A DNA stretch of 64,000 nucleotides from Romanomermis culicivorax (GCA_963922205.1 CAWUHX010000039.1:1-64000), one strand, 5' to 3'. Positions 22,643 to 34,271 are shown, counted from the stretch's first letter. Numbers and translations are program-made. Notes: generated from the letters alone by a model not told the origin.

Positions 22643-25600
22643 TATTTAGTCTGTAATAGTTTTCATCATCTTAAACGTATTTATCGAATGTTTTAATTTT
22701 ATCCTGCGATTTAAAGAAGATCAGGCCCGTTTTTAGGGGGGAAGGGGGGGGGGAATTCCCCCCCCCCTAAATTTTTTTACTTTAAAAATTTCAGCAATAT
22801 CGTTGTACTTACACATCACAATTCTCAAATTAAATCTGCATCATAAAATGGAGAATAGTGAAAATTTTCCGGCGCGAAGCGCCGGACTTTTAATATTTGA
22901 AAATTTTTCTATATTATTCCAATGCGCAGTTAGAAAATGTCATTCTAGCTAATTATCAACATATTATAGATAAAGGTATGATCCTGTGTTGTTTTTTGGC
23001 GAATTTAAGGAATAGAAAGATTTTTCTCGGTTATTTTCCCAAATTTTTTTGCGATTTTCACAAAAATTGTGACACGTGTGTGATTAAAACATTTTTAGTC
23101 CTGGTCGAAATTCTTGGCGGTTGAAGAATTAAAATTCTTCGTTGCTTTCGTAGTTTTTAAATTGTAGTTTGCCCGACTGAAAATACATGGAACTTGACTG
23201 AAAAATTTAACCTTCTGTCTACAAAATAAGGAGTGAAAAAATTCATTTTTTTAGGCTTAGGCTTAGGGTACAGCAGCTGCGCCCGAAGGGCGCAACGCTG
23301 TTGAGGCTCTTCCAAATGAATAATTTGAAGAACGATGAAGAAGAAAAGGTGGACGAATATGGGGACATCATTGCATAAGTGATGCAAATTTTTTCCCATA
23401 ACTTCGCTTTGGCGCTTTTCCCATGCATAATTTCACTTGTTCTTTCTTTCCTTCATCATGAAAACCCCCAAAACCGGCGTCAGAGAAATTTCGGCGTGGC
23501 CATCACCATCCTTAAAAATTCTAAAAAATTTCCGGCGCTACGCACCGAACAAGTTAATTTATATCAACCTTTTTCATTTTCTCTCCAAAATTCAGAAAAT
23601 TGGGTTTTGAAAGTTGAAAACCGACGTAAATCGAATGAAATACAAGAAAGCTAGCTTCTGATATTTTATTCGATAAGCTAATTTATTGATTTCAGAGCGC
23701 GCAACCACAAATCTATCAGTGCAACTGGAATTTTTCTCCAAGTTGCACATGGCAACCTAGCCTGTGCGAAAAAACCTGAATCCAAGCACACATAAACTAA
23801 CTGAAAATAAGGGCAGTGGTTATTCAGCGCCCGGCGCTGAATAACCAAGCATGTTAATTTTTTTATGCGGCGCTGGGCGCTGAATAACATTTTATCATTA
23901 CGTTGGTTATTCAGCGCCCGGTTTTATTATGTTACAATATACTTCTCTCGTTGCACCTGTAGAGTTTATGTTTCATCAAAATATGAGTTCCATCATCCAT
24001 AATACGTTGCTCCGTAGTAAGTACGCGTCAGATTCGGTTAAACCCCTCTGAACTGCGATCAAACTATGGCTGCTCACTTGCAGTCGGTCCGGTTAAGAAT
24101 GAATTTTTTGACAGCTTACAATTGTTTACCATTACAATTGGATTGTTTCGAGTGATTTGTGGTTAAGGAATATGATTTTAATCTAATCCTCATTAGTTTC
24201 GTTGCAATATATACAACGCCAGTCTATTTCTAGAAGTCAGATTCTAATATAACGTTTCTACTACTGTGACTATAACTCGCAAAGTTTTCACCCCTATTAG
24301 GTCTTTGGACTTTTGCTGGAGTCTCGAAAATGATTGAACACGAATTGCAATCTGCTTAGAAATAAAGAATTGGCTAGTCAAAAACAGTTTCTCATCAAGC
24401 ATACGATTTTTATCATTTGGTGGGTGTACAGCGAAGCTTGAAAATCGTGAAACAAGTCATGAAAAAATTTCACAGAGCACACATTCCAAGTGGTGGCGAT
24501 CTTTCTGTTCATCAAGTTCTGCTAGCAGCAACCTAGAAGTTCAACAGCGTTATTTTGCACTGTATTAGGTCAGGAGCTCAGGATTACTTGCTTGTTCACT
24601 TGCACAAAACACTCCTAGAGTAGTTCTTTTTCAACAGGTTCAGGATTAATTCTATTCCAACAAAGCAAATTCTTATAGTTTTTTCGCTTTTTGTGTTTTA
24701 TATGTCTCGAATGCGAATATTTTGTTCACATGACGGAAACATTAGATTCTTGACAATCACATGAAGTAACCACTAGAAAAAATGGTCAAAGTATCATATA
24801 TACATGGAAAATAGCTCAACTGGCAACTACCAGACAGACTAGTTCTCGGCATCAGACAAGGGGCTAGATGTACCGAACGCATCTGAGCCTTTCTATTGAT
24901 TCAGTGGCGTAAAAATTGACCAAAACCAAACTCTGCACCACGGAACTGACACACACTGCACCACAAAAAATAATAATGAACTGAACTAATCGAATGGCGT
25001 TTTCTCTTGCATCTACTTCAATTTATAGGTACCACTGAACCTTAAGAAGAGTTCAGGGCACTCTATAAAGGTTTTGCTTGGACCAAAATGTAGCGGTTCA
25101 GTGATACTTTATTGTGCAGATTTCCAGTTGTCACTTAGATAATTGTTTTCATGTACCCAAGCCAATTAGCTATAGAAATTTCACAATTCATGCACTAACA
25201 ACCAGAGTATGTGTAGAGCAATGTTCGAAAAACTACTCACTATTTCCCACTTCGTTGGCCAATTTCAGATGCTCACGTTAGAAAACGCACCAATATTGTT
25301 TTTCGTGCGTCGATAATTAACATTTTCAGCTTTTTTAAACATTTTTCCCAAATAAGCATAATTTCGAAAAACAGCGGATTTTCCAATTCCAAGAATTACA
25401 ACATAGATTCCTGCACTAGGTGCCAGAAAACTGTAATCCCGACTAATTGTATTTGTGCTTTCTAAAAACATACCACAAAAATCTTCGTACGGAGCGAAAT
25501 ATGTTTGTCTCCTACAAAAGCCAGTGGTTCTGTACAGCTGTCAAATTTTTCACTTTCATATATCAAAATCATTTATGCAATAGATACATTTTCAAACCTG

Positions 25601-26773
25601 TAGACACGATAAACATACTTTTTTCATACTGACCACGAACTTTAAAAAAATATCCAATAGCAGTTCTTCCAAAAGTGTCCGCTTACTCATTTCCTTCAAA
25701 TTGGCTTACCCATTATGACACTCCCCAAAGTTTTGTGTACCTGTGGCCATTTTTGTCTCATTTCACCAGTAAGTCATTCTTACTGGGGTGGTAAACGAAT
25801 ACCCAAACATGAGACCGCGGTAATATCCCGTTTCCCCCTATGGGGTGCTCTGCTTAAAGCCTTACAGTAGATGTATTTCGCTTGAATAATGTAGGGAGAA
25901 AAAATTTCTTGTGGATTTGAAACAGGATTACAGAGAATTTTAGTTTACGGATAATAATAATTTTCTAAGTAACTTTATCTGCAAGGGAAGATTTACTGAC
26001 CTTCGCAAGTCGTGTTATGCAAAATTTTAGTTTTCCATTCATGAGATTAAAATGCACTTTAACATTCTTCACGTGATAAGAAATACATTATTACATTCTT
26101 TTTACATGTTATAAACAAGAATGTGAACACTACTGAAAAACTAGAAAATCAACCTTTCTAAAAGTCGTTGATGCAAGCGGACAACGACTCAACCACCGTA
26201 CTTGTGAATTGTAAAAGTAGCCCCAGATCAAAAATTGAGTCAGGGCCAGTTTGATTGGAAAACTGGCTAACAGTACAGAGAAAAAAATTATGTTCAACAT
26301 GATAATTTCATTTTTATTTTGTTCAAAAGTGTCCAGACTGTCCCATAGGGAGGGGTACGAGGGGGTATTACCCCTACCCGAAGTTCTAAGAATTGATCAC
26401 TGGGTAGCTAGTTTTGTCAAAACTGGTGCATTTATATTGGACATTTAGCTATACATTGCCGCCGCAAATTATTAAATTTACTACTATCTGAAAATCTGAC
26501 CTTGGGAGCTCTTGATAGACCAGAGGTCCCCAAGGTTGAAAATTTAGGTAGGGGTAAAATCTTAAATTTTAAGGGTAGTACTTGAAATATGCCGTGACCT
26601 TTTTTTTGCTCTCAACTTTTTGCTAAGGAGGGGGAGTTGTAGTTTCTCGAACTTACAAAAATGATTAGTGCCCCTACTTATGCTTTTTACAGTCAAAAAA
26701 CATTTACTTCAACTCCATTTTCCAGCTCCCAATCATGCAGCTTTAGTGCACTAATTATACGTACAGAATAGTC

Positions 26774-26995
26774 ACCAAACATTGTTTCAACCAGCATCTT
26801 CAGCATTATGGGCTTATCTCATCACTGATTAGGCTTGGAACAGTGCTTCCAATTGAGAGTCCTGATGCTGAATGTGGCTTTAGTATTATTAATCCCATTA
26901 CACTATGAACTACGAGTTTGAAACCAAGTACCACTCCTGATCCACGTCAACTGACCTCACATGTCTCAACTCATAGCAGGAAAGTATGCCACAGC
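26774..26995 (+). pseudogene. hAT transposase C-terminal (dimerisation) remnant
   Basis: The plus-strand frame reads LPIESPDAECGFSIIN followed shortly by a stop and further residues. This resembles the conserved C-terminal hAT dimerisation signature (L-P-x-S-x-A-D-x-E-R-G-F-S-x-x-N). The stop codon and missing upstream frame mark it as broken. It shows what kind of transposase once occupied this element or an insertion in it. Confidence 0.5.
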
Positions 26996-28108
26996 TTGGG
27001 TAACCATATGCGCACAGAAGACCCAACGCAGAAGCGGGGAAAAGGAAAGGAGAGCATGAAGAGGCAGAATTTTAAGAACATAATGTTTTTCTTCCCAAGG
27101 GGCGATTTTTTTATTAATCACATATACATAACGCATTATTTCATCTCCCAATTATATTTATAATGATTTCCTACAGGTACTATATATTAATGTGCTGATA
27201 TCCTTTCCTAAAAATCGTTATATGGCACAGAAGTTGCATACTTTCCCATTATAATTTGCTCAGTAAATGTGTCAAAAAGCGCAGTGAGTAATTCCTCAGA
27301 ATCACACATTCTGCAATTTTTCTCGAATTAGTATAACCTACTGGGGAGAGGATGAAGTCTACCAAAATTTTTTGCTATAGTGAGCTGTTTTTATGGGGGT
27401 AGTAAATGAATTTCCAAATCTAAGAGGGCCCCCCATACCCGCCCATGGGGTGCTCTGTGATAGACTCTGAAATAAGCCCGACAATCAACTCTGATTGTAC
27501 TTTGTCTATTTTCTTCGAAATAAATATACTACAGCCGGTTTTCTAAGCTAGTTCGGCTCGGGAAAGACGGAGAGGATTTGAGAACCAACCGAATTTCTGT
27601 ATGGACTGACTACAGATAAGCCCATGTTGTTTTTGCAGGTATATGCGATTGTTATGATAGCATGCTCTTTCATGTTAGAGTCATGCGCAGTGTTGGACAA
27701 TGAGAGAAGTTCATGCTGGTTGAAGAATCCAGATTTTCGGTTGGGGGCCAGATCTCTGATCTTCGGTTGTCTATCATCAATCCAAAATTAATGTGATTTT
27801 TACCGTTTTGCCCATTTCTAGCTGATTTTTTTTGTTATCCAGTTGGTTGACCGCAGTGTCTGGCTGATTGAAAACATCAGTACATCGCCCATGCCTAGTC
27901 ATTTGCTACATGGTCATCTCAGTTCATTTTGACATACACTATTCAAAGCTCACACATGAAAATCCACAAAATTAAATTATCAAATTAAGCCTCTTCCTTG
28001 AACTTCAGTCTTGAGAATTATGTTGTTACGTCTTATAATCACTCATGTCAACGTTTCATGAATGCGGAAATCCATAGGCAACTCCTAGAATAGTTCAGGA
28101 ATCACTGG

Positions 28109-28303
28109 CATACCAGTAATTGTGGGAGAGTTGTCGAGGACCTCCACCCCCAACTTATTCAACCCTATACCCAACCCCCCCCCCCCCGCACACTTGGAAA
28201 AAAAGTGGCTTTTTGGTAAAATTTTCGAAATTTTATGCGTTTTTACTACCCTCACACCCAAATTTTGGGATCCCCCGAACGGGTCGGACCTCTTACAGGT
28301 ATG
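28109..28303 (+). mobile_element. CATACCTGTA-family MITE with perfect TSD
   Basis: Perfect 8-bp duplication ATCACTGG at 28101-28108 and 28304-28311. Starts CATACCAGTAATTG and ends GGACCTCTTACAGGTATG. 195 bp; nested in the 4.76-kb element. Confidence 0.85.
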
Positions 28304-28687
28304 ATCACTGGTGCAAGCGGTTCCTATTTCTTATGACTTTCGTTCACTATTATCGCTGATAAGGTTAGTATTTTCAGCATATAATAATTTAAGTCTCGAT
28401 TACTGTAGTTATCATCGCCGGGCGCTGAATTACCGTATGTCATGCCACTGGTTATTCAGCGCCCGGCGCTGAATAAAAAAAATCAATGCTTGGTTATGCA
28501 GCGCCGGGCGCTGAATAAAAAAATAATGAAATACTGTTATAGAGCGCCGGGCGCTGCATAGCGCCTGCCGAAAATAAGTCGTATTTACTGCAAAACTGAT
28601 TTTCTTTTTACTCAGTAAATTCTAAAAAATGTTGGAAAATTCCCCCCCCCCCTTTTTTTGAAAATCCTGGATACGGGTATAATGAAG

Positions 28688-30143
28688 TAGGGATCGGCCG
28701 AGGGTAAAATAAAAAGCCTCGGCCGAGCCGAGGATTTTTTTAACATGATATTATATTAATACACTGGTCACTGGTAATACTAATAAGAGACTTCTTTACT
28801 CTTGCCTTTATGATCTTCATCAAGTAATTCAAAACATAAAAAAATTTATTGTAAAAAATTTATTGTAAAAGTGTAACACTAAATAGGTAAATTAACGCAA
28901 AGATGTCTTCTATGCAAATTTTGTAGAATTTATGGAGTCAACCCGTCACTTTGATGCACTGTTTTTTTTCCACGAACTTTTTTCCACAAATGTGGAAAGG
29001 GGTCAAATTTTTTTTCCACATGTGGAAAAAATTTTTTTTTCGTCTTAAAATCCGTTTTTTGGCTTAAAAATGCTCACAGACGCTTTATCGCACTGTTTTT
29101 GAGCTTTTTCAAGCCTTCCGGTGTATTTAGAGAAGTTAATTCATTAAAATTGGAGAAAAAATTGAAATGTTCGACCTAAAAGCCTAATCTACAAGCGTTG
29201 TTGAACAATTTTTCTAGCAAACTATCCAAGAGCATAATTGACTTGAATTACACAAGAAATCAATGGTCAAGTCCTCTATGATGACAAGTGAAAGCCCAAA
29301 AAAGATGGTACTTTCCGGCGCAAAGCGCCGGAAATTTTTTTGGGTATATTGACATTCTGGGATGCTGGAAAATCATTTTTCCGAACATTATTTCAAGAAT
29401 TAGATTCCAATTTAGTGTTCAAGAGTCGTAATTTCTAGAATTTTACTTGAAAAATTTTAAAATCTGTAATTTATTTGTAAACTCTCATGAACTTGGTCGA
29501 AAATATATGAGTAAGAAAAGTATAACTTTCCGAAAGATATTTCCAAGAAGCTTTTGAATTGATTTTACGTTAGCAACGAAATAATCGCATCATAAATCCT
29601 AGAGACTTGACGTGTATTCATCTTTCTCAAAAATAAAAAATGCGAATCTTCATTAAATATTATGATAAAATGTTGAAGATAACCAATTAAAACATGAGAT
29701 ACTACGTTTAAGATGATGAAAACTATTATAGATTAAGTGATAAATGAAAGTAGACATGATAAAAGCCGCGCCTGAGCTACTTAATGAATAATGATGATTA
29801 TTAAAGTTATAACCGGCGCGAAGCGCCGGAAAATTTAGGGATTTGGACCTCCTAAAATGCACCAAAATGCATCTTTTCAATATGAAAACCCCAAATTTTT
29901 CTTCCACATTTGTGGAAAGACCTCAAAAATTTTTTCCACATTCCAGATTTTTTTTCCACATTATAGTGCAAATGTGGAAAAAAACAGTGCTTTGATGCAG
30001 TAAACATTTTACATCAAAAATATCCTGCTTGCTTTAGAGTTGCAAATAATCCTCGGCCATTTTTGATCGACACCCTCGGCCGAGGCCGAGGGTGGCCGAG
30101 GGTACCAATCCTCGGCCGAGGCCGAGCCCTCGGCCGATCCCTA
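28688..30143 (+). mobile_element. Composite hAT element, copy 1 (TAGGGATCGGCCGAGG ends)
   Basis: Perfect 8-bp TSD TAATGAAG at 28680-28687 and 30144-30151. Terminal repeats are TAGGGATCGGCCGAGG / CCTCGGCCGATCCCTA. CCTCGGCC motif arrays lie at both ends. A 1033-bp CACTG-family element is nested inside (28957-29989), leaving about 415 bp of outer element. A near-identical inverted copy is at 54175-55647. Confidence 0.92.
28957..29989 (+). mobile_element. CACTG-family hAT-like element, CCAC-motif type (nested)
   Basis: Perfect 8-bp TSD CTTTGATG at 28949-28956 and 29990-29997. Ends are CACTGTTTTTTTTCCAC and TGTGGAAAAAAACAGTG. Same interior as 20605-21624, but every subterminal CCCC motif is CCAC here. 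Two CCGGCGC(G/A)AAGCGCCGG palindromes (about 29314 and 29813). Confidence 0.92.
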
Positions 30144-30954
30144 TAATGAAGATCCGCATTTTTCTATTCAGTATTCAGATATTTTCCGAGAAAGATTAAT
30201 ACGTCAAGTCTCTAAACTTTTTGAAGTGATTACTTCTTTCTTAACGTAAAATCAATTAAAAAGCTTCATGGGAGTAGTTTTTGGAAATTTCTACTTTCCT
30301 TATTCATATATTTTTGGTCAAGTTCATGAAAGTTTACGAATAAATTAGATACTGGTTTCAAAATTTTTCAAATAATAAAATTCTATAAATTTCAAAATTT
30401 GAACAGAAAATTCAAATGTAATTCTTAAAATAAATGTTTGAAAAATTGATTTTCCAGCGTCGCGAAATGTCAATCCCATTTTGAGCTCCCAGTTGTCATA
30501 CTTAACCGTCGATGTCCAATAATGTAATTGAAAGTCACTATGCTCTTGGATATTTTGCTGAAAAATCTCCTGCACAATGCCTGTAGATTAGACTTCAAAC
30601 TCGAAAATTTCAATTTTTTCCTCAATTTTAATGAATGAACGACTCTAAAAACACCAGATGGTTTGAAAAACCCAAAAACACTTACATAAAACGTCAATGA
30701 GTAGTTATAGAAGAAAAAACGACTTCGGGGAAAATAGGGAAAAAATTTTGGCCTCTTTCCTCATTTGAGGAAGAGGCCGGCGGGAAAAAAAGAAACAGTG
30801 CTGAATTTATTTATATCGGTGTTAAGAAGAAAGCCGAGGCCGAAAATTGAAGAAAAATATAAAATGCCCTGAAGAGTTCTATAAAAATATCTGAATTCTC
30901 GCAGCATCCGATTTCTTTCCGAATCGTATAAACTGCCTTCTTGGTCAGACGTGG

Positions 30955-31330
30955 TTAAGATGAAATAGAGTTGGCACGATTTTTATGCAAATTATTGCGG
31001 CGAGAGTATCTTTAGTTATGTTTTCATCAAACTTTTCGCATAAAACTTTTTAAACGTTTTCAGTATGTTTTTAGCATGGAAAAAATTTTTTGTGCCGCTG
31101 GCACAAATTTTTTTTGGCCCTTCAGGTCATACCTGTAAGGGGTCCGACCAGTTGGGTGCGGTGGGGGTAAACCCGAAATTCTGGGGTGGGGGATCGAAAA
31201 AAGTCGAAAATTTTTCCAAAGAAGGGCACTTTTTTGCCCATTTTTTCTAATTCTTCTAAGTCAGGGGGTTGGGTACAGGGTTGGTCAAGTTGGGGGTGGC
31301 TGCCCCTTATGCTTCAGGCTTATGCAGAAT
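30955..31330 (-). mobile_element. Left-end fragment of a GTGCC-motif element
   Basis: Reverse complement matches the left part of 31693-32456: ATCAAACTTTTCGCATAAAA, TTTCAGTATGTTTTTAG and GTGCCGCTGGCACAAA. Interrupted by the MITE at 31128-31311. Confidence 0.55.
31128..31311 (+). mobile_element. CATACCTGTA-family MITE
   Basis: Flanked by CTTCAGGT (31120-31127) and CTTCAGGC (31312-31319), 7 of 8 matching. Starts CATACCTGTAAGGGGTCCG; the right end has decayed to CCCCTTATG. Confidence 0.75.
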
Positions 31331-31692
31331 AAAACTTAGTGATGTTGCATTTGCATTGTTTGGGTGCTTTGCTACGCTCTTAGACCTAAGCAATAGTATG
31401 AGTGTATAGCTGTCGGATTATCTTGCAAGTATCGGCTTTAGCTCACCACAATGCGATGAATGTGTAAGTACTGTAAATATCTCAAAGGAAAATCATTCAA
31501 GGTCAAATTTCTTGTCCTTTCTGCGTTTTCTGCTCGGAATTTTTAACTAGGATTCCCGTACTGGCGCCCGACAATTTAATTTTGTTTTTCAAGTCATCTA
31601 CGATAAATTTAGGTATAACTCAACGCTACACATTCTGCATTCTAGCCGCCTCCTCTCTATCATCAGGCTAAAATGAAAATGGCAGCTAGAAG

Positions 31693-32456
31693 CAGTGTTT
31701 TTTTGTGCACGGAAATTTGTGCCAATTGCACAAAAAATAGTTTTCCCCCTAAAAACATACTGAAAACATTTAAAAAGTTTTATGCCAAAAGTTTGATGAA
31801 ATTAAGATACTTTTACCCCACTAATTTGCATAAAAATCGTTCCTAATCTTTTTTTTTATCCACGTCAGTGAGATAAGAAAAACTGATCGAAAAAACGGTT
31901 TACACGATTCGAAAGAAACCGAATTTTGCGAGAATTGAGATATTTTTATTGAATTTGTCAGGAAATCTATATTTTGCTTTAATTTTCGGCTGTCTTCCTA
32001 ACAACGATGTAATAAATTAACTTAACTATGTTTACTATTGCTTTCTCCTGAAGAAAACTAGTCAAAAGTTGCATAAATTTTAGGTCGAAAAATTGCGCCA
32101 ACTATTTCAATTTTTCTCTTTGAATCAAACACCAAAAATAAAAATTTCGGTTACCTGTACGACCACTGAATGGACAGAAGAAGTTCAAGATTGCTATTCA
32201 TTCACCGGTAATGGACAAGCTATAGCTGCAGTGATACAAATATACTATTCAAAAATAATTCGCTCGCGTTCGAGGCAAATGAAAGTAGTTGAATACTTTT
32301 GCACTCTCAGCCCCTAAAATAATCACTTAAAATCAAGGAAATTTGGGCCTGGACCAGCAAAAAGATTTGTGCCAATTGGCACAAACGCTGAAAAGTTTTT
32401 GTGCCATTCCAAATTTATTTGTGCCAAAAACCATGTTTTGGCACAAAAAAATACTG
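31693..32456 (+). mobile_element. GTGCC-motif hAT-like element (compact copy, 764 bp)
   Basis: Left end CAGTGTTTTTTTGTGC, right end GGCACAAAAAAATACTG. Flanks GCTAGAAG and ACTAGAAA (6 of 8) suggest a decayed TSD. Palindromes GTGCCAATTGCAC (left) and GTGCCAATTGGCAC (right). It is the clearest reference for the family. Confidence 0.78.
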
Positions 32457-32468
32457 ACTAGAAAGACA

Positions 32469-32681
32469 TAAGGGTCGTGTATAATTGCTTTTTTCGACGA
32501 AACGGAACAGATCGCCAACAGCTTCAAACGTTCAGCCTCAGCCGGAAAGGACAACTGCAATGTTGTGAAAAACGACCGACGGTAACCTATAACCGAACGG
32601 AACGAGAATTTTCCCTTCGTTTGGTTACTGTCGATTGCATTCCGTTTCATCGGAAAAGGCAAGTATAAATGGCCCTTTAAT
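32469..32681 (+). mobile_element. Inverted-repeat MITE with AAGGGCCATTTATACTTGCC-type ends
   Basis: The left half (AAGGGTCGTGTATAATTGC, then CGACGAAACGGAAC) is inverted in the right half (CCGTTTCATCGG, then GCAAGTATAAATGGCCCTT). A second copy lies at about 44640-45275. Confidence 0.7.
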
Positions 32682-32937
32682 CCTATCGGGTGTCATGGCG
32701 TTATGCTATAGAAAATCCCTATTACAATAGGAATACAGTAATAGTGGGCACACAAAAAAAGAACGATAAGTGAAGAAAATAAGAGAACTAAAAAAAGAGA
32801 ACACGCGATATGTAAAGAGGTGATTCGACAAAAAAAAGAAAAATGACACATTAAGGAAATATACAATACGTAATGCACGTATAATCAAAACGTGCTCTTT
32901 CCAATGGTGTTAAAAATAAAAAGGTCGAAGGTGGGCC

Positions 32938-33119
32938 CAAGTGCGGATCTAAGGGTCGGGGGCGGCCGCCCCCCCCCCAAACTTTTGAAATACGATTTTT
33001 TTCTGTATACCTATAGGCAAATTTGAAAAAACTTTTAAAATTTTTTGAATTTTTTTGGAAAAATACTTAATTTTGAGCACCCCCCCCGCCCCCGAAAAAA
33101 ATTTCTGGATCCGCCACTG
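32938..33119 (+). mobile_element. Short hAT-type MITE with CAGTGGCGGATCC-like ends
   Basis: Perfect 8-bp TSD GGTGGGCC at 32930-32937 and 33120-33127. Right end GGATCCGCCACTG; left end CAAGTGCGGATC (mutated). 182 bp with C/G runs near both ends. Confidence 0.82.
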
Positions 33120-33198
33120 GGTGGGCCCAACAATAAAATTTCGCTTCAAAAAATAACTTGTGATGTACTATAGCTAAAAAAGATGATACTGCTCAAGT

Positions 33199-33624
33199 AT
33201 GATAACACATTTGGCCCTCAGTCTTCTATTAAATCAGGGCGTTACCTACTTTAGTGTTGGAGCTTCATATAGATACCTGAAGTTTGCTCCAAATTCTCCG
33301 CGACAAATTTTGTGTGACACTTTCAATCCAAATAACTTAAAGGCTGGAATTTTCCGCCCAATTCGCATAGGTAGTATAAATGTATTCAGAACCGGGATTT
33401 ATGCTTGTATGAAAAATTTCAAACCAATTGATAAGTTGGTTATTTCACAAGAACTTGTCGAAGTTGACCATTTTTTGCGCGCAGAGTTCTTCCAACCTAG
33501 TGTGGGTCTACAAAAAGTGCCCTGGCTCCTCGAATACTCAATAAATCGAGCTGAAATTTTGCTTAACATCCTAGCACATGTATATGTACACAGTACGCCA
33601 ATAAGAATTTTGAACAACATCTGA
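33199..33624 (+). CDS. Unrecognised 141-codon open frame, doubtful gene
   Basis: The longest open frame between HDAC3 and vigilin, starting ATGATAACA and ending TGA. The product begins MITHLALSLLLNQGV, then is mixed polar and hydrophobic with no domain that I recognise. It has no obvious upstream promoter and sits between a MITE and a tandem repeat. It could be a fragment of a transposon-encoded protein or chance. Weak evidence: length only. Confidence 0.2.
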   Translation: MITHLALSLLLNQGVTYFSVGASYRYLKFAPNSPRQILCDTFNPNNLKAGIFRPIRIGSINVFRTGIYACMKNFKPIDKLVISQELVEVDHFLRAEFFQPSVGLQKVPWLLEYSINRAEILLNILAHVYVHSTPIRILNNI

Positions 33625-33663
33625 GGTGCTCGAGCGTGGACCATTTCTGATATCACGACAGTT

Positions 33664-34271
33664 GACATGAAATGACCCTGATGTATTCCACATGGTCGAA
33701 GTTCCCCCCCCCCCCACCAAAAAAAACTCGTGGAAATGCATTTGTTTACATTCAGGATAAGTTTTATGTAAAGTTACCGTATCTATTGAATTCCCTATAG
33801 TCAGAAACCCCTTCGTCCAAAAATCCAGGAAATGCGCTTGTCTACACTAGAGATAGTTTTTGTGTCACTTGACTGCATCCATCGAATTCTCTATAGCCGA
33901 GAACCTCTCCCTCAGATACATCGCAGAAATATGTTTGTTAACACCTATGATAACTTTTTTATGTAAAGTGATGGCGTCCATTGAATTCTTGGTGGTCAGA
34001 AACTCCTTCCACTAAAAAATCGCGGGGATACGTTTGTTTACACTCGGAATAATTTTCTGTGTGAAGTAACCGCATCCATTTAATAACCCCTGACCGAAAA
34101 CCCCTCCCACTCAAAAATCACGAAAATGCGTTTGTTCACGCTCGAGATATTTTTTGTTTGTAAAGTGACCACGTCTATTGAATCCCCCATGGTCGAAATC
34201 CCCTGTCCTTAAGAAACTACGGAAATACCTTTGTTTTACGCCCAGGATAATTTTTCATGTAAAGTGAATAC
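33664..34271 (+). repeat. 98-bp tandem repeat, about six units
   Basis: Units are marked by GTTTGTTTAC variants near 33741, 33837, 33933, 34032, 34130 and 34229, giving a 96-99 bp spacing. Each unit contains a TCGAAA-CCCC block, a GGAAATGCGTTTG block and a GTAAAGTGACC-ATTGAAT block. A seventh unit (34504-34580) is separated by an inserted element. Confidence 0.8.

Larger units (their letters stand above)
23812..28569 (+). mobile_element. 4.76-kb element with palindrome-array ends and 9-bp TSD
   Basis: Perfect duplication GAAAATAAG at 23803-23811 and 28570-28578. Ends are GGCAGTGGTTATTCAGCGCC and, inverted, GGGCGCTGCATAGCGCCTGCC. Both ends hold arrays of the palindrome TTATTCAGCGCC-C-GGCGCTGAATAA (23820-23925 and 28410-28560). 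The empty site survives in the paralogous copy at about 22319-22340. A 9-bp duplication is typical of Mutator-like elements, but an 8-bp reading (AAAATAAG, hAT) is possible. No intact transposase was seen; a remnant lies at 26774-26995. Confidence 0.75.
22722..28680 (+). mobile_element. CAGGCCCGT-ended element enlarged by a 4.76-kb insertion
   Basis: The start (CAGGCCCGTTTTTAGG, then CAGCAATATCGTTGTACTTA) and the end (AAAATCCTGGATACGGGTAT) match the 22017-22440 copy. Flanks AAAGAAGAT (22713-22721) and AATGAAGAT (at the right edge, itself split by the 28688 insertion) match at 8 of 9. The interior is mostly the element at 23812-28569. Confidence 0.6.
21945..30800 (-). mobile_element. CACTG-family element split into three pieces by nested insertions
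   Basis: Left piece 21945-22016 (CACTTCACCGTTATTTTCCC), middle 22441-22721, right piece about 30144-30800, ending AAAGAAACAGTG. Joined, they follow the order of the reverse-complemented 20605-21624 copy. Flanks CCCAATTT (21937-21944) and CTGAATTT (30801-30808) look like one decayed TSD. Intruders are at 22017-22440, 22506-22642, 22722-28680 and 28688-30143. Confidence 0.65.

Noticed and set aside
23820-28560. A CRISPR-like repeat array
   Set aside because: The palindromic repeats are few, irregularly spaced, and form the ends of a transposon in a eukaryotic genome.
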